This document shows positions 1-7,639 of a DNA stretch of 37,267 bases, one piece after another. Numbering within the stretch: position 1 is the stretch's first letter; the number at the start of each line of letters is the position of its first letter. This DNA comes from Bacteroidales bacterium. GTDB lineage: Bacteria > Bacteroidota > Bacteroidia > Bacteroidales > P3. Made by a program: the position numbers and the translations under genes. Where the stretch lies: NCBI GenBank assembly GCA_017480145.1, contig JAFVBF010000079.1:1-37267 (forward strand). The letters are read 5' to 3'. The notes beneath the pieces were generated by a model. That model saw only the letters and a program-made list of their open reading frames with translations, did not search any database and was not told where the DNA came from.

Positions 1-1
1 C

Positions 2-424
2 CTGATGCCCTATCTGATTTGGCTGGTCTACCACTTCCTCGGAGGCGGGCTGCCCGAGGCGTGGCCTAATCTGACGGCTTTGCCGGAAGGCTTCTCCATC
101 CGGTTGCTGCCAACCAGCGTGGCAGGCTATGTGGAGAACGGTTTCTTCCTCCTTCTGCTGCTGGCGGGTTGGCTGTATGGGTCCAGCCTGCGCAGCAACC
201 GCACAGAGGTGGCCAACCTGAACAACGCGCTGGTCATGTCCTTCCTCCTGATAGGCTTCCTGTCGCTGTTCTACGTGTCGCTGCTGCCCGTGGCGCAGAC
301 CTCTTTCGCCATACCTTTTGCCTACATCGTGTCACTCCTGTTCCTCAGTGTCCCTAAAGGCTGGTTCTGGAATCTGCTGCTGGGGCTCTACATTGTGGCC
401 AGCGTTACGATGCCTTTTCTATAA
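2..424 (+). CDS. C-terminal part of a multi-pass membrane protein (possibly DUF6427-like)
   Basis: The frame is open to the left edge of the window, so the gene is cut and the ATG at position 5 is probably internal. The visible ~140 residues are very hydrophobic and hold about four membrane segments (roughly residues 1-12, 42-58, 74-94 and 100-138), separated by a short polar stretch with Arg and Asn near residues 62-70. The protein ends in a hydrophobic helix without a soluble tail. No catalytic motif is visible. The size and pattern recall the C-terminus of the Bacteroidota DUF6427 membrane proteins, but that is only an impression. A 94-base gap without an evident terminator separates it from rnhB. 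Confidence 0.55.
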   Translation: MMPYLIWLVYHFLGGGLPEAWPNLTALPEGFSIRLLPTSVAGYVENGFFLLLLLAGWLYGSSLRSNRTEVANLNNALVMSFLLIGFLSLFYVSLLPVAQTSFAIPFAYIVSLLFLSVPKGWFWNLLLGLYIVASVTMPFL

Positions 425-518
425 GCCAGCCCCTTGCTGCCGCAATTAAAACCATAGCCGTCGTAATAAAATAATTCGCGAGATTCGATAGTATTCGCCT
501 TCTGCCAACCAATCGTAA

Positions 519-1130
519 GTGATGCTCCTACAGTCCATGACCATAGACAAGACCGAATGCGGGTGTGACGAAGCCGGGCGGGGATGCCTGGCCGGGCCGG
601 TCTATGCCGCCGCCGTCATCCTGCCGCGGGGCTACGCTAACGAGATGCTCAACGACTCGAAGCAGCTGACGCATCGCCAGCGCGAGCGGCTGCGCGACCA
701 GATAGAGCACGATGCCGTGGCGTGGGCCGTGGCTGCCGTCGAGGCCGACGAGATTGACCGTACCAACATCCTGAAGGCCTCGTTCCATGCCATGAATATG
801 GCGGTGAGGCAGTTGGCGGTGACTCCCGAACTGCTGCTGATAGACGGCAACCGCTTCTACAACGAGACAGACCTGCCCTATGAGTGTGTGGTGAAAGGTG
901 ACGGCAAGTTTATGTCCATCGCTGCCGCCTCCATTCTGGCCAAGACCTATCGTGATGCCCGCATGGCGCAGCTGCACGAACAGTATCCTGAATACGGGTG
1001 GGACAGCAACAAGGGATACCCCACGCAGGCCCATTATGCGGCCATAGAGCGTTGCGGCATTAGCCCCTGGCATCGCAAGTCTTTCCGCCTTAATCGCCAG
1101 ATGGACTTCTTGTCGGCACTCGAATCTTGA
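519..1130 (+). CDS. rnhB: Ribonuclease HII
   Basis: RNase HII cuts the RNA strand of RNA-DNA hybrids and nicks DNA at single embedded ribonucleotides, in the cytoplasm. The 203-residue length fits the family. Visible motifs are CDEAGRGCLAGPV (residues 16-28, acidic residues D17 and E18), the DSK motif (46-48), LLIDGN with D109, the KGDGK loop with D128, ASILAKTYRD (137-146) and the GYPT motif (166-169). These supply the family's acidic active site. The start is uncertain: GTG at 519 is followed at once by ATG at 522, and ATG at 537 also leaves every motif intact. It lies in a plus-strand run of housekeeping genes, 37 bases before the DUF6913 gene. Confidence 0.96.
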   Translation: MMLLQSMTIDKTECGCDEAGRGCLAGPVYAAAVILPRGYANEMLNDSKQLTHRQRERLRDQIEHDAVAWAVAAVEADEIDRTNILKASFHAMNMAVRQLAVTPELLLIDGNRFYNETDLPYECVVKGDGKFMSIAAASILAKTYRDARMAQLHEQYPEYGWDSNKGYPTQAHYAAIERCGISPWHRKSFRLNRQMDFLSALES

Positions 1131-1167
1131 AAAGAGAGTTAGGATTGTCATACCATATAAAGATAAA

Positions 1168-1767
1168 GTGACCAATAACGCCCCAAACGCCAGCCCTATG
1201 CCTAATGTCTTTCAAACCTACGGACGCCAGTCTGCCATCAAGAAGCTGCAATCCAAGCAGCCTCGCAAAAGCTTGAAACGCTATGACGACGTGCATCGTA
1301 TGCTGTGGATTTTCGAGTTGACAGACGAAGCCTCGTGGTCGCTGTTGAATCGTTGTGTGCAAGAGTTCGAGTCGGCGGGCAAGGAGGTGTGGCTTATAGG
1401 GCTCGTGTCGCAAAAGACACGTCCCGACTATGTGGTGGCGCAGTCCCATTGTTGCGTGTGTCAGGAGAAGGATGACTTTGGCTTCTGGGGCAAACCCAAG
1501 TCTCATGTCGTGGAACGTACCTTGTCGCAGCCTTATGACTTGGTGGTGGACACTATTGGTGTCCCCAACTTCTTCTCGCAGTATGTGGCCCTGTCGGCAC
1601 AGGCCGGCCTCCGCATCGCCTACGAAGACACCTCGGCCCCGCTGCCGATGGACTGGCAGGTGCGCAATACCGATGTCTTCGATTTCGTCATCAGAGGCGA
1701 TGCTCCTATGGACCTTCGCTATTATCTGGACAAAGTAGTGGAATATCTTAGAGTTATCACGAAATAG
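1168..1767 (+). CDS. DUF6913 family protein, function unknown
   Basis: A soluble protein of about 199 residues resembling the Bacteroidota DUF6913 family. The N-terminus is basic (residues ~19-40). It then shows alternating strands and helices, with the pattern FGFWGKPKS (about 104-112) followed by YDLVVDT (about 123-129) and a Gly/Ala-rich helix. In related proteins a D-x-x-F-W/F-G-x-P pattern precedes 'YDLLID'. No catalytic residues can be named. The GTG at 1168 is the longest start; the ATG at 1198 is equally plausible because the first ten residues are low-complexity. It ends 10 bases before dapA, which suggests co-transcription. Confidence 0.75.
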   Translation: MTNNAPNASPMPNVFQTYGRQSAIKKLQSKQPRKSLKRYDDVHRMLWIFELTDEASWSLLNRCVQEFESAGKEVWLIGLVSQKTRPDYVVAQSHCCVCQEKDDFGFWGKPKSHVVERTLSQPYDLVVDTIGVPNFFSQYVALSAQAGLRIAYEDTSAPLPMDWQVRNTDVFDFVIRGDAPMDLRYYLDKVVEYLRVITK

Positions 1768-1777
1768 AAACAAGCCT

Positions 1778-2668
1778 ATGACAAAAGCTTTATTCAATGG
1801 TACGGGCGTCGCCTTGGTGACACCGTTTCGCAAGCAGGAGACCATCGATTTCTCGACCTTGGAGGGTCTGGTCAATTATGTCATTGACAACGGCGTGGAC
1901 TATATCGTCGCACTGGGTACTACCAGCGAGGCGGCCACGATGACCGAGCGCGAGCGTGCCACGGTGCAGGAATACATCGTGGAGACCGTGGCCGGACGCG
2001 TACCCATCATGCTGGGTGTGGGCGGCAACAATACGCAGCAGGTGGTGGATCACCTCAACCACACCACCTTTGATGGTATTGCCGGCGTGCTGTCCGTGGC
2101 GCCTTATTATAATAAGCCCAACCAGAGAGGACTGCTACAGCACTTTCGACAGGTGGCCGAGGCATCGCCTGTGCCCGTGGTGCTCTACAACGTGCCGGGA
2201 CGCACGGGGGTAAACCTCATGGCCGAGACCACGCTCCAGATAGCCCAGGAGGTGGGCAACGTCATTGCTATCAAGGAGGCCAGCGGCAACATGGCCCAGA
2301 TTATGGAAATCATACGCAACAAGCCAGACGGATTTCGCGTGCTTTCGGGCGACGACGCATTGACGCTGCCCATGATAGCAGCTGGTGCCTCTGGCGTCAT
2401 CTCGGTGGCGGCCAATGCTTTGCCAAAGGAGATGAGTGCCATGGTGCGACTGGCTCTGAAGGGCGATTTCAAGAAGGCTCTGCCGTTGCACTACAAGATG
2501 CTTCCGCTCATGAACGCCATGTTTGAGGAAGGCAATCCCACAGGTGTGAAGGCCTTGTTGGAGATAGAGGGTCGCATCTCCAACTATTTGCGTCTGCCGC
2601 TGGTGAAGTCCAGCAAGACGCTCTCCAACAAATTGTCAGCCCTGTACAACGAATTCATGACCAAGTAG
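1778..2668 (+). CDS. dapA: 4-hydroxy-tetrahydrodipicolinate synthase
   Basis: DapA condenses pyruvate with L-aspartate semialdehyde, the first committed step of lysine and diaminopimelate synthesis, in the cytoplasm. The protein is a full-length (296-residue) TIM barrel. The Schiff-base lysine is K166 in the IKEASG motif. Y137 and R142 lie in LYNVPGRTG, T48/T49 in GTTSEA, and Y110/Y111 in APYYNKP; these match the catalytic triad and substrate-binding positions of the E. coli enzyme. The stop codon overlaps the GTG start of the next gene by one base, so translation of the two is probably coupled. No deviations from the family are seen. Confidence 0.97.
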   Translation: MTKALFNGTGVALVTPFRKQETIDFSTLEGLVNYVIDNGVDYIVALGTTSEAATMTERERATVQEYIVETVAGRVPIMLGVGGNNTQQVVDHLNHTTFDGIAGVLSVAPYYNKPNQRGLLQHFRQVAEASPVPVVLYNVPGRTGVNLMAETTLQIAQEVGNVIAIKEASGNMAQIMEIIRNKPDGFRVLSGDDALTLPMIAAGASGVISVAANALPKEMSAMVRLALKGDFKKALPLHYKMLPLMNAMFEEGNPTGVKALLEIEGRISNYLRLPLVKSSKTLSNKLSALYNEFMTK

Positions 2669-3099
2669 TGACGGCCGAAGAATACACAAATCACGTTCGT
2701 AACGTGATGGCTGGCGACCGTTATGCCACCGAGGTTACGGGTGTAGTGCTGCGTGAGGCTGGCGATGGCATATCCGTCTGTATGCTGCCTTTGGACAACC
2801 GCCATCGCAATGCCCGTGGCGGCGTGATGGGGGGCGTTATGTTCACGTTGGCCGACTTCGCCTTTGCCGTGGCGGCCAATGGCGCCTGTCTATCGGCGGG
2901 CGACCCGCTGGCTTGGGTCAGCACCTCGGCAGATGTCCACTTTCTGTGCCAGCCCAAGGGCGACACCCTTACGGTGCGTTGCCAGAGGGTGCGTCAGGGA
3001 CGGACGCGCTGCTACTATCAGGCTGTCATACAGGATGAGGCCGGACGACAGGTGGCTGTGGTCTCGATAGAGGGGATGCACGTGGCAGAAGGGGGCTGA
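2668..3099 (+). CDS. PaaI-type hotdog-fold thioesterase
   Basis: A 143-residue single hotdog domain of the PaaI/DUF4442-like acyl-CoA thioesterase group. The signature lies at about residues 46-66, where NARGGVMGGVMFTLADFAFA resembles the family pattern N-x-x-G-x-x-H-G-G-x-x-x-x-L-A-D, with Val-Met in place of the usual His. The second half has the alternating strands of the fold. The GTG start at 2668 overlaps the dapA stop, and the stop is followed directly by the ATG of the polyprenyl synthetase with no gap. ATG at 2707 is an alternative start. The substrate is unknown. The missing His makes the catalytic details uncertain, although many PaaI-like enzymes rely on the Asp (D60 or nearby) instead. 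Confidence 0.85.
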   Translation: MTAEEYTNHVRNVMAGDRYATEVTGVVLREAGDGISVCMLPLDNRHRNARGGVMGGVMFTLADFAFAVAANGACLSAGDPLAWVSTSADVHFLCQPKGDTLTVRCQRVRQGRTRCYYQAVIQDEAGRQVAVVSIEGMHVAEGG

Positions 3100-3903
3100 A
3101 TGAACCGCGAAATAACCAATAAACTTTCAATGACACAGAATGAAATACGGCAAGTGGTTGCCGACCAATTTCGACTTTTTGAAGAAGAATATCACCGCCA
3201 CACCTACTCGGGCGTGCAGCTTATGCAGGAGGTCAACGACTATGTGGACCGCCGCTCGGGCAAACGGCTGAGACCGCTGCTTTTGCTGCTTGCCGATGGC
3301 GGTCGCGACATCGTTCGCGCGTCGCGTCTGGCAGCGGCCATGGAAATGCTGCATAGCGCCTCTCTGATGCACGACGATGTGGTTGATGAATCGACGGAAC
3401 GGCGTGGACAGGAGAGTGTGAACGGCCATTGGGGCAATGCAGTGGCGGTGCTCTGTGGCGACTACTATTTGTCTCGTGTCATGAATATCATGAACGAACT
3501 GGACGAGAAAGAGGCCACGCGCATTGTGAACAATGTGGTGAAGGAAATGTGCGAGGGCGAGCTGATTCAGCAGCAATACCTTCGGGGCGGCGTGTTCGAC
3601 AAAGGCAGCTATATGGACGTGATATACAAGAAAACGGCTGTTTTGATGCGCTCCTGCTGCGAATTGGGCAACCCGTTGCTACGCGAGTTTGGCGAGCATT
3701 TCGGCATGGCCTTTCAGCTGCGCGACGACCTGATGGACTATGGCACCGAGGAAACCAAGACGCTGCCACCATTGAAAGAGCTGCAGGCGGCATTTGAACA
3801 GCGCATAGAGGCAGCGGTAGACAGCCTTTCCAAACTGCCGGAGACTCCCTATACAAAGGCTCTCAAACATTTGGCTCTTAATTTGCTGCAACTTTCAGCC
3901 TAA
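3100..3903 (+). CDS. Short (trans-type) polyprenyl synthetase family protein
   Basis: Family members add isopentenyl diphosphate units to an allylic primer to make isoprenoid chains. Seen here: GKRLRPLLLLL (residues 54-64), the first aspartate-rich motif HDDVVDE (D92, D93, D96) with the following RR pair (R101/R102), the K178-T179 pair, and the second aspartate motif LRDDLMDYG (D209, D210, D213). The protein is only 267 residues against roughly 320 for usual members. The usual G-x-D-L-x-E-G-K segment and the helices behind the second motif are missing; DDLMDYG runs almost directly into a short TLPP and a C-terminal helix pair. Both Asp motifs are present, so activity is possible but product length or function may differ. 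An alternative start is ATG 3130. Confidence 0.85.
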   Translation: MNREITNKLSMTQNEIRQVVADQFRLFEEEYHRHTYSGVQLMQEVNDYVDRRSGKRLRPLLLLLADGGRDIVRASRLAAAMEMLHSASLMHDDVVDESTERRGQESVNGHWGNAVAVLCGDYYLSRVMNIMNELDEKEATRIVNNVVKEMCEGELIQQQYLRGGVFDKGSYMDVIYKKTAVLMRSCCELGNPLLREFGEHFGMAFQLRDDLMDYGTEETKTLPPLKELQAAFEQRIEAAVDSLSKLPETPYTKALKHLALNLLQLSA

Positions 3904-3915
3904 AGTCCTGCTGAC

Positions 3916-5340
3916 ATGAACAAGCGCATCCTCGGGCTGGCGCTGCCCAACATCGTCACCAACATCACGGTGCCGTTGCTTGGCATGGTGGATATGGCGG
4001 TGGTGGGGCATCTGAGTGCGGCGCATATCGGGGCAATCTCCATTGGCGCCAGCATTTTCAACCTCATCTACTGGAACTTCGGCTTCCTGCGCATGGGTAC
4101 CAGTGGCTTCACGGCACAGGCCTACGGTGCGTGCGACTATCGTGAGGCGGTGCGTATCCTCATACGCTCGCTGGCTGTGGCACAGGCCATAGCATTGCTA
4201 TTGCTGCTTTTGCAGTGGCCCATCTCTCGCCTCTCATTGGCCATCTTCGAGGGTGGTGAGGAGGTGATGCAGATGGCAATGACCTATTTCTTCATACGCA
4301 TCTGGGCGGCTCCTGCCACGCTGGGCAATTATGCCGTCAAGGGCTGGTTCATAGGTATGCAGGACTCCAAAACACCTATGTGGATAGCCATCATGCTCAA
4401 TGTGGTCAATATCGTGTGCAGCCTGCTGTTCGTCTTGCTGTGGCATTGGGACATCGCTGGCGTGGCCTGGGGCACGGTCATCGCCCAGTACAGTGGTTTC
4501 GTAGTGGGCCTTTTCCTCATCTTTCGTCGCAACAGTGGCCTGTTTAAAGCCTATGTGGAAGGCTCGGTCAGGATGGATGCGAAAGGACGTCCTCTGGTAT
4601 GCGCCGCAGCACAGCGCATACCCTGGCATACGCTGTTGGCCGATTCGCTGCGTTGGCATCAGATGAGACGCTTCTTCAAAGTCAATGCCGACATCTTCCT
4701 GCGTACGGTGTGCCTTTCATTGGTGTTCACCTTCATCACCGCTGCCAGCGGACGTATCAGCGATGAGGTTCTGGCCATTGATGCCTTGCTCCTGCAATTC
4801 TTCACCTTGTTTTCCTACATCATGGACGGTTTTGCCTATGCCGGCGAGTCTCTGGTAGGACGCTACATCGGGGCGCGCGACAGTGCCAACCTCCGCCTTT
4901 CCGTCCGGCTGTTGCTGCTGTGGGGGCTCATTCTCACCGTGCTATTCACCATCCTTTACGCACTCTTTGACGAGCAGTTTCTGCGTCTTTTTGCCAGCGA
5001 TGAGGCTTTGATAGCTGCCTCTCGCCAATACCTGTTCTGGGTTCTAATCGTGCCTGTCTGCGGCTTTGCTGCCTTCCTGTTCGACGACATATTCATTGGC
5101 GCTACGGCCAGCCGCGTCATGCGCAACACCATGTTTGCCGCCACGATAGCCTTTTTCGTCGTCTACTATGGCGGGCGATACCTCTTTCTGCATGTCAGCA
5201 CAGGCATAGAATCCCATGCGACACTGCCCGAAGTGCTCCACAACAACATCCTCTGGACGGCATTCATGGTCTATCTCCTCATGCGCGGCCTGCTACAGGC
5301 CTTCTCGCTCCGACGCTCTGTTTATGCCTTGGCCGCATAG
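3916..5340 (+). CDS. MATE family efflux transporter (DinF-like)
   Basis: A 474-residue inner-membrane protein with about twelve membrane segments in two halves, typical of multidrug and toxic-compound extrusion (MATE) antiporters. The N-terminus LALPNIVTNITVPLLGMVDM with a following VVGHL is the characteristic first-helix pattern. Members exchange cations or drugs against H+ or Na+. The central cytoplasmic loop at about residues 200-250 is rather long and basic. The gene lies 12 bases after the polyprenyl synthetase on the same strand and probably closes that transcription unit. It is followed by a run of eight G (including the last base of the stop) and then the gcvT promoter. The substrate cannot be told from sequence. 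Confidence 0.93.
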   Translation: MNKRILGLALPNIVTNITVPLLGMVDMAVVGHLSAAHIGAISIGASIFNLIYWNFGFLRMGTSGFTAQAYGACDYREAVRILIRSLAVAQAIALLLLLLQWPISRLSLAIFEGGEEVMQMAMTYFFIRIWAAPATLGNYAVKGWFIGMQDSKTPMWIAIMLNVVNIVCSLLFVLLWHWDIAGVAWGTVIAQYSGFVVGLFLIFRRNSGLFKAYVEGSVRMDAKGRPLVCAAAQRIPWHTLLADSLRWHQMRRFFKVNADIFLRTVCLSLVFTFITAASGRISDEVLAIDALLLQFFTLFSYIMDGFAYAGESLVGRYIGARDSANLRLSVRLLLLWGLILTVLFTILYALFDEQFLRLFASDEALIAASRQYLFWVLIVPVCGFAAFLFDDIFIGATASRVMRNTMFAATIAFFVVYYGGRYLFLHVSTGIESHATLPEVLHNNILWTAFMVYLLMRGLLQAFSLRRSVYALAA

Positions 5341-5396
5341 GGGGGGGCACGCCCATCCCCCACGCTGGCGAATCCGGATGTAAATCATTTTTTTTG

Positions 5397-5404
5397 TATA
5401 TTTG
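5397..5404 (+). promoter_or_regulatory. Bacteroidota-type -7 box before gcvT
   Basis: TATATTTG matches the TAnnTTTG -7 consensus exactly. It sits 56 bases before the gcvT ATG, which would give a leader of about 50 A/T-rich bases. No convincing -33 TTTG is seen at the usual distance. Confidence 0.7.
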
Positions 5405-5460
5405 TACCTTAATTTAGTCGTTGAGAAAAATACAAATAATTAATAACAAATAATATAACA

Positions 5461-6567
5461 ATGAAAACCACTCCGTTTACCGAAAACCACATCGCCCTCG
5501 GTGCCAAGATGGCCGAGTTCGCCGGTTACAACATGCCTATCCAGTATGAAGGCCTCACCATCGAGCATCACAATGTGCGCAACAATGTTGGCGTTTTTGA
5601 TGTCAGCCACATGGGTGAGTTCCGCGCCAAAGGCCCGATAGCCAAGAAGTTCATGCAGTACTGCACCGTCAATGACGTCGAGACCCTGACCGACGGCAAG
5701 GTGCAATACACCTGCCTGCCCAATGGCAATGGTGGTATTGTGGACGATATGCTGGTCTATCGTATCAGCGACGAGGAGTATTTTATGGTTCCCAATGCCG
5801 CCAACATTGACAAGGACTGGAACTGGATGAGCCAGATTGCCGACAAGATGGGCATGACCCTTGGTGTCGATTTCATGAACGAGAGCGAGCAGTGGGCACA
5901 GCTGGCCGTGCAGGGTCCCAACGCCCTCAAGGCCATGCAGAAACTGACAGACAAGAACGTGGTTGATATGGAGTACTACACCTTCCAGATTCTCACCTTT
6001 GCCGGTGTCGAGGGTGTCATCTTCTCCACCACGGGCTATACCGGTGCTGGCGGATGCGAGATTTACATCCCCGTGCAGTATGCCCAGAAGGTCTGGAACG
6101 CCGTTTTCGAGGCTGGCAAAGAGTTCGACATGAAGCCCGCCGGCCTTGGCTGCCGCGACACCCTGCGTCTCGAAAAAGGCTTCTGCCTCTATGGTCATGA
6201 GATTGACGATACCATCAGCCCGCTGGAAGGTGGTTTGGCCTGGATTACCAAGCTGAAAGCCGAAAACAACGTCTTTATCAACAAAGAACTCATCCTGGCT
6301 CAGAAAGCCGCTGGCGTGAAACGCAAAATCGCCGGTTTTGAGATGATTGACCGTGGTATCGCCCGCAACGGCTACGAAGTCTGCGACGCCCAGGGCAACA
6401 AGATTGGTGAGGTCCGCAGCGGCTCTCCCAGCCCCAGCACAGGCAAGAACATCGGCACCGCCCTGCTGAAAGCCGAGTATGCCAAGGCCGGCACCGAAAT
6501 CTATATTAAGATTCGCGAGAAACTCCTCAAGGCCGTCACCGTCAAGATGCCCTTCTACGAGGGTTAA
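5461..6567 (+). CDS. gcvT: Aminomethyltransferase, glycine cleavage system T protein
   Basis: GcvT transfers the methylene group from aminomethyl-lipoyl H protein to tetrahydrofolate and releases ammonia. The protein is full length (368 residues). It shows GVFDVSHMGE (about 42-51), VDDMLVYR (about 94-101), the substrate-pocket motif GYTGAGGCEIY (about 196-206) and CRDTLRLEKGF (about 231-241), followed by the C-terminal beta-barrel domain. Its own promoter lies at 5397-5404. The last 16 codons and stop (6517-6567) are repeated at 7464-7514 with three synonymous changes. The HEPN gene begins only 10 bases after the stop, so it is probably read with gcvT. The other glycine cleavage genes are not in the window. 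Confidence 0.97.
   Translation: MKTTPFTENHIALGAKMAEFAGYNMPIQYEGLTIEHHNVRNNVGVFDVSHMGEFRAKGPIAKKFMQYCTVNDVETLTDGKVQYTCLPNGNGGIVDDMLVYRISDEEYFMVPNAANIDKDWNWMSQIADKMGMTLGVDFMNESEQWAQLAVQGPNALKAMQKLTDKNVVDMEYYTFQILTFAGVEGVIFSTTGYTGAGGCEIYIPVQYAQKVWNAVFEAGKEFDMKPAGLGCRDTLRLEKGFCLYGHEIDDTISPLEGGLAWITKLKAENNVFINKELILAQKAAGVKRKIAGFEMIDRGIARNGYEVCDAQGNKIGEVRSGSPSPSTGKNIGTALLKAEYAKAGTEIYIKIREKLLKAVTVKMPFYEG
6517..6567 (+). repeat. Direct repeat copy 1: 3' end of gcvT
   Basis: The last 16 codons and stop of gcvT match 7464-7514 at 48 of 51 positions, offset by exactly 947 bases. All three differences are third-position transitions that leave the peptide unchanged (GAG/GAA, CTC/CTT, TAC/TAT). Confidence 0.95.
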
Positions 6568-6577
6568 TCGTTAAAGA

Positions 6578-6988
6578 ATGGACACCGCGGAGAAAGTTGA
6601 ATACTGGCTCGGCATCGCCGATTACGACCTTGACACCGCCGAGGCGATGTATTCTACAGGGCGCTGGCTCTATGTAGCATTCATGTGTCATCAAGTTATA
6701 GAGAAGACATTGAAAGCCTACTGGTGTGCCACGCAGGAGGACGAACCGCCGTATATCCACAACCACAAGCGTCTTGCCGACGGCTGTGGATTGTATGCCA
6801 GTATGAGCGTGGAACAGAAAGACTTCCTGAACACGGTGACGACATACAATATCGAGGCACGCTACCCCGAGAGCAAGGATGCGCTTGCGCGAAAGCTTGA
6901 CGAGGAGGCCTGCCGATATATAATTGACCAAACCATAACATTGCAGACATGGATAAAGGGGCAGCTCTCAGCCGCGACGAGGCATTAG
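6578..6988 (+). CDS. HEPN domain protein of a HEPN/MNT pair
   Basis: A 136-residue all-helical protein of the PF05168-like HEPN type. The sequence shows the typical opening (YWLGIADYDLDTAEAMY), the helix with CHQVIEKTLKAYW (about 37-49), the HNHKRLADGC segment (about 61-70) and EARYPESKD (about 93-101). HEPN partners of minimal nucleotidyltransferases act as RNases or as substrates of AMPylation in type VII toxin-antitoxin systems. The R-x4-6-H RNase motif is not evident: the usual place reads RYPESKD without His. It overlaps the downstream nucleotidyltransferase gene by 40 bases in another frame. Start ATG 6578 lies 10 bases after gcvT. Toxin activity is inference. Confidence 0.88.
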   Translation: MDTAEKVEYWLGIADYDLDTAEAMYSTGRWLYVAFMCHQVIEKTLKAYWCATQEDEPPYIHNHKRLADGCGLYASMSVEQKDFLNTVTTYNIEARYPESKDALARKLDEEACRYIIDQTITLQTWIKGQLSAATRH

Positions 6989-7266
6989 ATCTTGTCCGGC
7001 AGTACAAGCACATCATTGCACGGCATTTCCCTCAGGAGCCTCGCGTGCTGATGTATGGTTCCTATTCCAAAGGCAATGCCAATCGTGACAGCGATATTGA
7101 TGTGGCAGTGGTGGTGTCTACGTATGGCGACCGCAAGATGGAACTCTCCAAAGCCCTGTGGCGTGATGTGGATGATGTCAGCCTGCTCATCGAGCCCGTC
7201 TTGATTTCCGAAGACCATCCTTCTCCACTCTACGACGACGTGATGCGTACTGGCATAGTGGTGTGA
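6949..7266 (+). CDS. Minimal nucleotidyltransferase (MNT) of the HEPN/MNT pair
   Basis: A 105-residue DNA polymerase beta-like nucleotidyltransferase. The signature GSYSKGNANRDSDIDVAVVV (residues 37-56) contains the GSxxxG motif and the metal-binding D49/D51 pair. The third acidic position is probably E82 in LLIEPVLI. In known HEPN/MNT systems such as MntA/HepT, this protein AMPylates and silences the HEPN partner and so serves as antitoxin. The ATG at 6949 lies inside the HEPN gene (40-base overlap), consistent with translational coupling. A strong hairpin terminator begins 15 bases after the stop. The pair sits between the two gcvT-end repeats. Confidence 0.9.
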   Translation: MDKGAALSRDEALDLVRQYKHIIARHFPQEPRVLMYGSYSKGNANRDSDIDVAVVVSTYGDRKMELSKALWRDVDDVSLLIEPVLISEDHPSPLYDDVMRTGIVV

Positions 7267-7281
7267 CATTCAAAGATTAAA

Positions 7282-7320
7282 CAATAGAAGAGGCCTGCAA
7301 ATTGCAGGCCTCTTCTATTG
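7282..7320. terminator. Strong hairpin terminator after the MNT gene
   Basis: A perfect 17-bp stem (starting CAATAGAAGAGG) closes over a 5-base AAATT loop and is followed by TTTCTATAACTTTT. Symmetry and A/T-rich flanks would allow action in both directions. It ends the gcvT-HEPN-MNT transcript. Confidence 0.88.
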
Positions 7321-7463
7321 TTTCTATAACTTTTGCTTCCTTTTTACTCAACCCTTGGTAATCTTTTTGCCTCGGTGTGAAGTAGTAATAGTGCGGTAAA
7401 CCTATTCATTCTGTTAATATTCGGCGAATAACCAATGTTCGTCTTTTCTTTGATGGATTTTTT

Positions 7464-7514
7464 GAAAAACTCCTTAAGGCCGTCACCGTCAAGATGCCCT
7501 TCTATGAGGGTTAA
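7464..7514 (+). repeat. Direct repeat copy 2: orphan gcvT 3' end
   Basis: It encodes the same last 16 residues (ending MPFYEG) and stop as gcvT, but nothing upstream of about 7464 resembles gcvT. It is therefore a stranded 3' end rather than a gene. A terminator hairpin follows 33 bases later, as would be expected behind an original gcvT. Confidence 0.93.
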
Positions 7515-7546
7515 AAAATGATGTGATAACTATTTTGTTCACGAAT

Positions 7547-7577
7547 GAGGGTGTCGTAAAGAACACCCTCTTCTTGT
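7547..7577 (+). terminator. Hairpin terminator behind the orphan gcvT end
   Basis: GAGGGTGT and ACACCCTC form a perfect 8-bp stem over an 8-base loop (7547-7570), followed by TTCTTGT. It may be the ancestral gcvT terminator, now separated from the gene by 947 bases. Confidence 0.75.
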
Positions 7578-7639
7578 ATGGGTAATACAGCAAACACATT
7601 ATTAAGTGCTTATGCTGCGTTAATACAATAAAAAACGTC

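Larger units (their letters stand above)
7267..7639. other. Intergenic patchwork after the HEPN/MNT pair
   Basis: This 373-base gap contains a strong terminator (7282-7320), about 140 bases in which I see no coding or structural signal (7321-7463), the second gcvT 3'-end copy (7464-7514), a second terminator (7547-7577) and an A/T-rich stretch that leads into the small frame at 7640. Confidence 0.8.

Noticed and set aside
1090-1875. Long minus-strand frame (261 codons) opposite the DUF6913 gene and dapA start
   Set aside because: It is antisense to two well-supported genes, has a shadow-like composition rich in His and Arg, and no domain is recognisable.
5338-5365. G-run/C-run hairpin after the MATE gene as terminator
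   Set aside because: The pairing is short and slippery and no T-run follows directly; the T-run at 5388-5395 belongs to the gcvT promoter region.
6517-7514. Insertion sequence or composite transposon around the HEPN/MNT pair
   Set aside because: The flanking repeats are gcvT coding sequence in direct orientation, with no transposase and no terminal inverted repeats.
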